Shown: positions 57,989 through 64,000 of the stretch, one piece after another
Layout of the letters: every line of letters starts with the position of its first letter
Position numbering within the stretch: the first letter of the stretch is position 1
Notes under the pieces: model-generated
Seen by the model: only the letters and a program-made list of their open reading frames with translations
Database searches by the model: none
Told to the model about the DNA's origin: nothing
Made by a program: the position numbers and the translations under genes
Origin: an uncultured Collinsella sp.
Lineage (GTDB): Bacteria; Actinomycetota; Coriobacteriia; Coriobacteriales; Coriobacteriaceae
Direction of reading: 5' to 3'
Assembly: GCA_934630855.1 (NCBI GenBank)
Contig: CAKTWW010000003.1
Span: 1 to 64,000 of the forward strand
Length of the DNA: 64,000 nt

Positions 57989-59251
57989 ATGGACGGGATG
58001 AGAGATTTCGATGCAGCGTCAGCTTCAAAGACGGCGCTGTCTATAAGACTCGTCGGTCTTTTCGTTGCGCAGCTGTGCGTGTATTCGACGTTGTCGGCGC
58101 TGTGCTTTGCGTGCCCGCTTTACTTGCTCGACCGCAGTGGCTCGTCGACGTTATATGGCGCCGTCGCGGCGATGGCGTTTATACCGGGCGTGCTTGCGAC
58201 TCCGGCTGGCGGAGTATTAGCTGATCGAGAGGGGCATCGCAGCGTTCTAGCAGCTCTCGGTATTGTTTTAATGGTTGCAGCGATGCTATTTATCCCCATG
58301 AAGTGCTCGTTGCCCCTTGCGGCCGTTGTGGCGGTGATGCTGTGCGTTCAATACGTCGTTCAATCTATTCTGAAGCCGATACTTCAAATTGAGACGCTGC
58401 GAATAGCCGGCAAGGAAAAGGTCGAGCGGGCCACCGCATTAGTGTCACAGACGACCATGGCGAGCAATATTCTAGGTCCCGTGGTTGGAACAGCCGTCTA
58501 CGGATGCCTTGGAATTGACGTCCTTTGCGCCATCGCGGCGGTGGCGTTTGCGATGTCGTCGCTGCTGTTTTGGGCCGCACTCAAACGAAATGTCCATTCT
58601 GAAGTGACGGGGGATGGCTCGACTCGCATGGCATGCCAAAGCGATTTTCTGTCGGCGATTCGGTACCTGCTTCAAAATACCTCGTTGCTCGCTGTGATTT
58701 TGCTTGCGGCTGTTTTGAATCTTGCGTTGGTTGGGTTAACGATTGGTGCGCCCGTTATTGTTACAAGGCATCTCGGCATGCAATCTTCCTGCGTTGGGAT
58801 TATTGAGGCGGCTATGGGGCTGGGCGGCCTTGTAGGCGGCGGTTTGGTCGGTATTTGGCCGAATCGCTTTTCTTTCAATGGCATATGCCGATATGTTGCG
58901 ATGATCTGCCTTGGAGTCGTGCCGGTTATTGTCACGCTACCGATCGGCGTTGACGTAATTGTGTTTGCCGCGCTTACAGTCGGTTCGGCATGGGTCATGG
59001 TGTGGGCAAGTGTTGCATCGGTCGAAATCGTTGCATTCGTTCAGCGGACGGCGCCGACGGAACTCTTCGGAAAGGTGCTTTCGGTCGTATACATGGCGCT
59101 TTCTTGCGCAACGCCTTTTGGCCAATTGGCATACGGATTCGCATATGATCGATGGGCGCCGGCGGCTGTGTTCGCAGCTATGCTGGTGGTACTGATGCTG
59201 ACGACGGTGCTGTTTTATCGCTTGAAAAGTCGCTCACGACAAACAATGTGA
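57989..59251 (+). CDS. Major facilitator superfamily efflux transporter
   Basis: This 420-residue MFS protein has twelve helices; the loop-2 region reads GGVLADREGHRSVLAALGI and the loop-8 region contains GLVGGGLVGIWPNRFSF. It looks like a drug/proton antiporter of the MFS_1/MFS_3 class. The start is ATG 57989 with AGGAGGC upstream, 14 nt after the second TetR operator. The substrate is probably the inducer of the TetR protein. The last residues (KSRSRQTM) are basic and cytoplasmic. Confidence 0.92.
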   Translation: MDGMRDFDAASASKTALSIRLVGLFVAQLCVYSTLSALCFACPLYLLDRSGSSTLYGAVAAMAFIPGVLATPAGGVLADREGHRSVLAALGIVLMVAAMLFIPMKCSLPLAAVVAVMLCVQYVVQSILKPILQIETLRIAGKEKVERATALVSQTTMASNILGPVVGTAVYGCLGIDVLCAIAAVAFAMSSLLFWAALKRNVHSEVTGDGSTRMACQSDFLSAIRYLLQNTSLLAVILLAAVLNLALVGLTIGAPVIVTRHLGMQSSCVGIIEAAMGLGGLVGGGLVGIWPNRFSFNGICRYVAMICLGVVPVIVTLPIGVDVIVFAALTVGSAWVMVWASVASVEIVAFVQRTAPTELFGKVLSVVYMALSCATPFGQLAYGFAYDRWAPAAVFAAMLVVLMLTTVLFYRLKSRSRQTM

Positions 59252-59312
59252 CGTTCGCAGTGCAGCGGTTTAACAGAAGCAATCGCTGCAGTGTGGGGTG
59301 CCCATACGAGAA

Positions 59313-59360
59313 CGTGCCTCTCCTTCGTCTACAATATCGTGCAGACGAAGGAGAGGCATG
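59313..59360 (+). promoter_or_regulatory. Ribosome-site-masking hairpin before the HAD gene
   Basis: CGTGCCTCTCCTTCGTCT (59313-59330) pairs with AGACGAAGGAGAGGCATG (59343-59360) over 18 bp with one G-U and a 12-nt loop. The right arm contains the AAGGAG ribosome site and ATG 59358. No T-run follows, so it looks like a translational or RNA-stability switch rather than a terminator. Confidence 0.7.
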
Positions 59361-59363
59361 CCC

Positions 59364-60221
59364 ATGATCAAGATGTTTGCGAGTGACCTAGACGGAACGC
59401 TGCTTAACGCCCTGCACGAGGCCGACGGAACCATCCGCCGCGCTATTCGCGAGTTGACCGAGGCCGGGCTGCACGTGGTTCCCGCGACGGGCCGCTCGAC
59501 GCTGCCGATCGGTGAGCATGGCTTTACAGGTTTGGCGCTCGATGCCTGTTGCTCCAACGGATCCATCGTTCGTGACAGCCACGGCGAGGTGCTCAAGACC
59601 TGGACCATCGACCCTCAGATTACCGAGGAGCTGCTCAAAGCGTTCCCGGACATTTGCTTTGATTGCTCCACACCCGACGGCATGTTTTCGAGCGGTTCGT
59701 TCGAGATGCATCAGGCGGGCTTTAAGAAGGACAGCCCCATCAAGCGCATTGTGATGCGCGGCATGCGTGCCCGCGGCGGCTATCACGAGGAGCAGTATTT
59801 TGACCAGTCGATCGGCGACATTCTGCGCCACGACGTTTGCAAGATTAACTGCCGCGTGACCTCGACCGAGCTGGAGCGCGACCTTAAGGCGTATCTTGCC
59901 GAGCGCTCGGACCGGGTGGTCAACGCGCCGTTCGACCCGGTGATGTTCGAGATCACGGATGCTTCGTGCAACAAGGGCGAGAGCGTGGCGTGGCTGGCAA
60001 GCTACTACGGTATCGCCGAGGACGAGGTCGCGGTCTACGGCGACGGCGGTAACGACATCGCCATGCTTAAGCGTTTCCGTCACAGCTATGCCACCAAGAA
60101 TGGTAGCGATGCAGCCAAGGCCGCCGCGAGCGCGACTATCGGCAGCTGCATGACCCACGCCGTTCCCAAGCACATGCTCACCACCATGCGCAAGCAGAAC
60201 TCCCGCACCATCATCGAATAA
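59364..60221 (+). CDS. HAD-superfamily (Cof-type) phosphatase
   Basis: ATG 59364 is used (AAGGAG 10 nt upstream); ATG 59358 is possible. About 285 residues. HAD motifs: I, MFASDLDGTLLN (nucleophile and acid Asp); II, VVPATGRST; III, Lys in CNKGESVAWLASYYGI; IV, VAVYGDGGNDIAMLKRF. The type C2 cap follows motif II. Cof-type enzymes dephosphorylate sugar phosphates or cofactors; the substrate is unknown. Its ribosome site lies in the right arm of a strong hairpin. It is followed by a perfect palindrome. Confidence 0.93.
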   Translation: MIKMFASDLDGTLLNALHEADGTIRRAIRELTEAGLHVVPATGRSTLPIGEHGFTGLALDACCSNGSIVRDSHGEVLKTWTIDPQITEELLKAFPDICFDCSTPDGMFSSGSFEMHQAGFKKDSPIKRIVMRGMRARGGYHEEQYFDQSIGDILRHDVCKINCRVTSTELERDLKAYLAERSDRVVNAPFDPVMFEITDASCNKGESVAWLASYYGIAEDEVAVYGDGGNDIAMLKRFRHSYATKNGSDAAKAAASATIGSCMTHAVPKHMLTTMRKQNSRTIIE

Positions 60222-60224
60222 TGC

Positions 60225-60247
60225 GACAAAGGGACAGTCCCTTTGTC
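60225..60247. repeat. Perfect palindrome, possible terminator
   Basis: GACAAAGGGAC (60225-60235), A, GTCCCTTTGTC (60237-60247). It lies directly after the HAD stop codon. The core GGGAC occurs in the window's other dispersed element, but the arms differ. There is little T-run. Confidence 0.7.
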
Positions 60248-60305
60248 ATATGAGGGTACCGATTTGGGCGTTGAGTCGGTTGTGCTTTGTCGCCACCAAC
60301 AAAAA

Positions 60306-60498
60306 TCGAGTTGCGCGGTCTGTTGGAAGTCGTCCAATGGTCAAAAGCGCCGTTTCGGGATTATTCGCGCTCTGTATGGCGTTTGACTCTGTTTGACGCG
60401 TGCGAAAAAAGGCACAAATACGCTCAAATAAAGACAAAATACGCCAAATAATCCCAGGAGTGCTTTTGAAGAGGCGGTGATGGAACCGCGCAACTCGA
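60306..60498. repeat. Long imperfect palindrome (193 nt), possible structured RNA or mobile palindrome
   Basis: Nested inverted segments share one axis: TCGAGTTGCGCGGT (60306-60319) with ACCGCGCAACTCGA (60485-60498); CAAAAGC with GCTTTTG; GGGATTATT (60357-60365) with AATAATCCC (60448-60456); TGGCGT with ACGCCA. Together they give one long rod-like fold. The region 60248-60673 has no coding sequence. Confidence 0.7.
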
Positions 60499-60673
60499 AA
60501 AATGTAGGTGGGGTTTTGGGAGAAGGCCGTTTGGACTACTCTGGACACTTCAATTTCCCGCTTTTTGGTGCGCCTATCGCACTCTAAATATTGCCTTTAC
60601 GTGTTGATGCACACGGTGTGCAATAATACTCGCACTGTGCAATAGCGCACAGGCTGAGTAACAAGGAGGACGC

Positions 60674-61384
60674 TTGTCCCAGCTCGAGAAATGCGACCGC
60701 CGGTCCCTTCGCTCGCAGCGTGCCCTTCGCCAGGCGCTTGCCAGCGAACTTGCCGAAAGCGGCGATCTTTCGCGCATTAACGTCGCGTCGCTCACCGAGC
60801 GTGCCGGCCTCACACGCCGCACGTTCTATTCGCACTATCGCGATATCCCTGACTTTATCAATCAAATTGAGGACGATCTACTGGTCGAGATCCGCGAGCG
60901 CGTTGAGTTCATCACCGCAGCTCAACTGCCCGATCTTTACCGAAATATCGATGAGCTCGAGCCGGCGCCCGGCTCGGTTGAGTTGCTGCGCTATCTTGCG
61001 GCCAATCGCGATCTTATCGGTTCGCTGTTGGGCCCTGGCGGCGATCAAGCCTTCATTAAAAAGATCATCGACACCGCACGCGAAGCCGTAACTCCGCGTG
61101 CACAAACAGGCATTTTGGGTCTGGCCCTGGGTACATTCTTTGACTACTACGTCACCTACGTCGTAAGCGCCGAGGTCGGCCTGCTCCAACGCTGGTTTGA
61201 GCGCGGCCTTGCCGAATCACCCGAGACCATGGCGCGCATCATGACGGTCATCGCCTTTGTGCGCCCTGGCGACCTGTATGGTCAACCCATCGATATCAAC
61301 GTGCCGGAATACGGCATGAAGCTATTGAATCTGCAGCTCGAGGACGCGGTCGACACCGCCGCAACCGTCGAGTCCAACAACTAA
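60674..61384 (+). CDS. TetR/AcrR-family regulator
   Basis: This 236-residue TetR-like protein is read from TTG 60674, which has AAGGAGG 7 nt upstream and no better ATG. The helix-turn-helix is SLRSQRALRQALASELAESGDLSRINVASLTERAGLTRRTFYSHYRDI. The C-terminal domain resembles the TetR_C regulators that accompany acyl-CoA dehydratase activase genes. It is 12 nt upstream of the activase and probably controls it. Two TGTGCAATA direct repeats (60617 and 60636) lie in its leader and could be a binding site. Confidence 0.9.
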   Translation: MSQLEKCDRRSLRSQRALRQALASELAESGDLSRINVASLTERAGLTRRTFYSHYRDIPDFINQIEDDLLVEIRERVEFITAAQLPDLYRNIDELEPAPGSVELLRYLAANRDLIGSLLGPGGDQAFIKKIIDTAREAVTPRAQTGILGLALGTFFDYYVTYVVSAEVGLLQRWFERGLAESPETMARIMTVIAFVRPGDLYGQPIDINVPEYGMKLLNLQLEDAVDTAATVESNN

Positions 61385-61396
61385 GAGGAGAAACAG

Positions 61397-64000
61397 ATGA
61401 GCAAACTCGTCGAAGGCATTAAGGACCGCGTGGTCGCTGCCGCGCGCGAGGCCGTGCCCGCCGTGGCAGGCGCCGCACAGAAGGCCGCGACCGCCGCTGC
61501 CGAGAAAGTCGCCGAGGCAGTTGCCGAAGCCAAGAATACGGCGGGGGAGACGCTCGCCGCCGATGCAGCCACGTCCGGCGTTGCCGAGCCCGTGACCGCC
61601 ACCGCCGGCCAGGCTCCCGAAGGCGCGATCTTCAACCCCGAGGCCGCCCGTGGCAACCTGCACCTGGGCATCGACGTGGGCTCCACCACCGTCAAGCTCG
61701 CCGTGCTCAACGACGATAACCAGATCGTCTACGCCAAGTACCAACGCCACCACACCGACGTCCGCGCCTGCGCCCGCGACCTGTTCGAGGGCGCCGCGAC
61801 CGTGCTGCCGACGGCCCAGATGACCTGCGCTATCACCGGCTCGGGCGGCCTGCTGCTGTCCCAGTGGCTCGACCTGGAGTTTGTCCAGGAGGTTATCGCC
61901 AGCAAGCGCGCCGTCGAGACCCTCATCCCGGCTACCGACGTCGCCATCGAGCTGGGCGGCGAGGACGCCAAGATCATCTACTTCGATAACGGCATCGAGC
62001 AGCGCATGAACGGTACCTGCGCCGGCGGTACGGGTGCGTTCATTGACCAGATGGCGACCCTGCTGCACACCGACGCGAGCGGCCTTAACGAGCTCGCGGC
62101 TAACGCCACTACCATCTATCCCATCGCCAGCCGTTGCGGCGTCTTTGCCAAGACCGACGTGCAGCCGCTGCTCAACGAGGGCGCCCGCCCCGAGGACGTC
62201 GCCGCATCCATCTTCCAGGCCGTCGTGACCCAGACCATCTCGGGCCTGGCGTGCGGCCGTCCCATCCGCGGTAACGTCGCCTTCCTGGGCGGCCCGCTGC
62301 AGTACCTCTCTGAGCTGCGCCACCGCTTCTACCTCACGCTCAACCTGGACGAGGAGCACCGTATCGTGCCCCAAAACGCCCACCTGTTTGTGGCGAGCGG
62401 CGCCGCCATGGCGCACGAGTCCAACAAGCTCAGCTCGTTCCCGCAGCTCATCGATGCCATCGATAGCCTGGGTGACACGCAGGGTGCCGAGGTCGAGCGC
62501 CTGGATCCGCTCTTTGCCACCGACGAGGACTTTGCCGAGTTCAAGAACCGCCACGACACCGAGGTCGTTCCCAAGGGCAAGCTCGACGGCTACACCGGCC
62601 GCGTGTTCATCGGCATCGACGCCGGCTCTACCACCATGAAGGCCGCGCTCGTGGGCGAGGACGGCCAGCTGCTGCACACCTGGTATGGCAACAACAACGG
62701 TGACATCCTGGGTACGGCCAAGGTCATCATGGCCGATTTCTACAACCACATCCCCGCCGGCTGCACTATCGGCCACGTGACCACCACGGGCTATGGCGAG
62801 GCGCTACTCATCGAGGCCCTCAAGGCCGACTCCGGCGAGATCGAGACCGTCGCGCACCTGCGCGGCGCCAAGGCGTTCCTGCCCGGCGTCGAGTTCATCC
62901 TGGACATTGGCGGCCAGGACATGAAGTGCCTGCGCGTCAAGGACGGCGTCATCGAGCACATCATGCTCAACGAGGCCTGCTCGTCGGGCTGCGGCAGCTT
63001 TATCGAGAGCTTCGCCGTGTCCATGAACATGGACGTGCGCGCGTTTGCCGACGCCGCCATCCACGCCAAGGCCCCCGTCGACCTGGGCAGCCGCTGCACG
63101 GTCTTTATGAACTCGCGCGTCAAGCAGGCGCAAAAGGAAGGCGCCACGGTGGGCGACATCGCGGCCGGCCTGTCCTATTCCGTCATCAAGAACGCCCTGT
63201 TTAAGGTCATTAAGCTGCGCGATCCCAAGGAGATCGGCAGTCAGGTGATCGTCCAGGGCGGCACCTTTATGTCCGATGCCACGCTGCGCGCGTTTGAGCA
63301 GCTCACCGGCGTTCATGCCGTGCGCCCCGACATCGCCGGCTGTATGGGTGCCTACGGTGCGGCCCTGCTTGCCCGCGATCGTGCCGGCGCCGATGGCGTC
63401 TCGAGCATCCTCTCTGCCGAGGACATCGCGCACCTTACCGTGACGCAGAAGCACGTCCGCTGCGGCCGCTGCTCCAACAACTGCCAGCTCACCGTCAACG
63501 ACTTTGGCGGCGGCAGGCGCTTCATTACCGGCAATCGCTGCGAGAAGGGTGCCGGCCACAAAAAGCAAAAGACCGAGGCCCCCAATCTCTTCAAAAAGAA
63601 AAACGAGCTGCTCTTTAACCGCGAGGTGCTGAGCCCGGACGAGGCCCCGCGCGGAACCGTCGGCATCCCGCGCGCGCTCAACATGTACGAAAACTACCCC
63701 TTCTGGCATGCGTTCTTTACGCGCCTGGGCTTTAGCGTGCAGCTGTCCGACCAGTCGAGCAAAAAGACCTATCAGGCGGGCATTGAGTCCATGCCGTCCG
63801 AGAGCGTGTGCTACCCGGCCAAAATGAGCCACGGCCACGTGATGAACCTTATCGACCGCGATGTCGACTTCATTTGGATGCCGTGCGTGCGTTGGGAACG
63901 CAAGGAGGATCCGACCGCCGGCAACTGCTACAACTGCCCTATCGTCATGAGCTACCCCACGGCGCTGGCGCTCAACATTGACGAGATCCGCGAGCAGAAC
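61397..64000 (+). CDS. Acyl-CoA dehydratase activase, large two-ATPase form (3' end outside window)
   Basis: The frame is open from ATG 61397 (AGAGGAG upstream) to the end of the window, 868 residues so far. An Ala/Glu-rich N-terminal helical segment (about 10-70) precedes two ASKHA (BadF/BadG-type) ATPase domains with GIDVGSTTVKLAVL and GIDAGSTTMKAAL, each followed by cluster-binding segments (NGTCAGGTGAFIDQMA; NEACSSGCGSFIESFA). A Cys-rich section (CGRCSNNCQLTV, RCEKGA) leads to the DUF2229-like part (RGTVGIPRALNMYENYPFWHAFF). This is the roughly 1400-residue YjiL-type activase that feeds low-potential electrons to 2-hydroxyacyl-CoA dehydratases. The final domains are cut off. Confidence 0.92.
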   Translation, partial: MSKLVEGIKDRVVAAAREAVPAVAGAAQKAATAAAEKVAEAVAEAKNTAGETLAADAATSGVAEPVTATAGQAPEGAIFNPEAARGNLHLGIDVGSTTVKLAVLNDDNQIVYAKYQRHHTDVRACARDLFEGAATVLPTAQMTCAITGSGGLLLSQWLDLEFVQEVIASKRAVETLIPATDVAIELGGEDAKIIYFDNGIEQRMNGTCAGGTGAFIDQMATLLHTDASGLNELAANATTIYPIASRCGVFAKTDVQPLLNEGARPEDVAASIFQAVVTQTISGLACGRPIRGNVAFLGGPLQYLSELRHRFYLTLNLDEEHRIVPQNAHLFVASGAAMAHESNKLSSFPQLIDAIDSLGDTQGAEVERLDPLFATDEDFAEFKNRHDTEVVPKGKLDGYTGRVFIGIDAGSTTMKAALVGEDGQLLHTWYGNNNGDILGTAKVIMADFYNHIPAGCTIGHVTTTGYGEALLIEALKADSGEIETVAHLRGAKAFLPGVEFILDIGGQDMKCLRVKDGVIEHIMLNEACSSGCGSFIESFAVSMNMDVRAFADAAIHAKAPVDLGSRCTVFMNSRVKQAQKEGATVGDIAAGLSYSVIKNALFKVIKLRDPKEIGSQVIVQGGTFMSDATLRAFEQLTGVHAVRPDIAGCMGAYGAALLARDRAGADGVSSILSAEDIAHLTVTQKHVRCGRCSNNCQLTVNDFGGGRRFITGNRCEKGAGHKKQKTEAPNLFKKKNELLFNREVLSPDEAPRGTVGIPRALNMYENYPFWHAFFTRLGFSVQLSDQSSKKTYQAGIESMPSESVCYPAKMSHGHVMNLIDRDVDFIWMPCVRWERKEDPTAGNCYNCPIVMSYPTALALNIDEIREQN

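Noticed and set aside
61322..62776. 484-codon frame on the minus strand
   Set aside because: Antisense to the activase, whose plus-strand product has clear ATPase and cluster motifs. The antisense product is low-complexity Gly/Ala/Val.
62804..63838. 344-codon frame on the minus strand
   Set aside because: Same reason: shadow of the activase gene.

Overview
The window looks like a chromosomal segment of a high-GC, gut-type actinobacterium of the class Coriobacteriia, most likely Collinsella or a close relative. This rests on the codon usage, the flavin and iron-sulfur based extracellular redox genes, the acyl-CoA dehydratase activase, the gene neighbourhoods and several families of short hairpin-forming dispersed repeats. 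The assignment is by recognition only. No rRNA, tRNA, insertion sequence, prophage or CRISPR array was seen.

Layout. 0-7 kb: the end of an O6-alkylguanine repair methyltransferase; a minus-strand operon of a Gly/Ser-rich membrane protein, a GT2 polyprenyl-phosphate glycosyltransferase and a YkcB-like GT39 glycosyltransferase; and a divergent OmpR-type two-component system. 6.6-7 kb: five tandem 62-bp hairpin repeats. 7-10 kb: a CLC-F type fluoride exporter behind a fluoride-riboswitch-like leader, an Abi_2 (HEPN-type) abortive infection protein, and a GyrI-like protein. 10.4-14 kb: a MacB/LolCDE-like ABC ATPase and FtsX-type permease. 14-18.5 kb: a MerR regulator with a small partner, a membrane-anchored XRE regulator, phosphofructokinase and an exported choloylglycine-hydrolase-like amidase.

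18.6-29.8 kb is the most striking region. Eight minus-strand genes encode a putative flavin-based extracellular electron transfer apparatus. They are a 1272-residue sortase-anchored FMN-binding protein, a three-domain FMN-binding membrane protein, an RnfG-like single-domain FMN protein, a NapH-like polyferredoxin, an ApbE FMN transferase lipoprotein, a NusG-domain-II (EetA-like) protein, and an ECF-type transporter packed into two polypeptides (Gx/EetB-like S subunit fused to an ATPase, and ATPase fused to EcfT). ApbE would flavinylate the exported SGAT-type sites. The ferredoxin and FMN proteins could then pass electrons across the membrane and through the wall.

30-39 kb holds M18 aminopeptidase, an RHH/PIN toxin-antitoxin pair, a 2-hydroxyacid dehydrogenase, methionine aminopeptidase, a radical SAM enzyme, an alpha/beta hydrolase, and a GGDEF-like/REC/HD-GYP signalling protein with an Hpt partner. 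39-45.4 kb holds a DUF2975/XRE pair and then an AT-richer, probably acquired five-gene peptide-modification and export cluster (ABC-2 transporter, radical SAM/SPASM maturase, ABC exporter). No precursor peptide is visible in it, and the maturase has an in-frame stop at codon 5 of its natural start. 45.5-50 kb is a polar amino acid ABC transporter operon with a C26 glutamine-amidotransferase-like hydrolase. 50-64 kb holds an iron alcohol dehydrogenase, a DXS-like transketolase lacking acceptor-binding residues, an HD protein, a PF06541 membrane protein, Amt and PII, a TetR/MFS efflux pair with twin operators, a HAD phosphatase behind an RBS-masking hairpin, another TetR regulator and the start of a very large acyl-CoA dehydratase activase that runs off the end.

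Threaded through the window are eight copies of a roughly 50-bp palindromic element with AAACCTGCCAAAA arms. Most sit exactly at gene ends and probably work as terminators. One is inserted in frame inside the GT39 gene. At least four other hairpin repeat types occur between genes.
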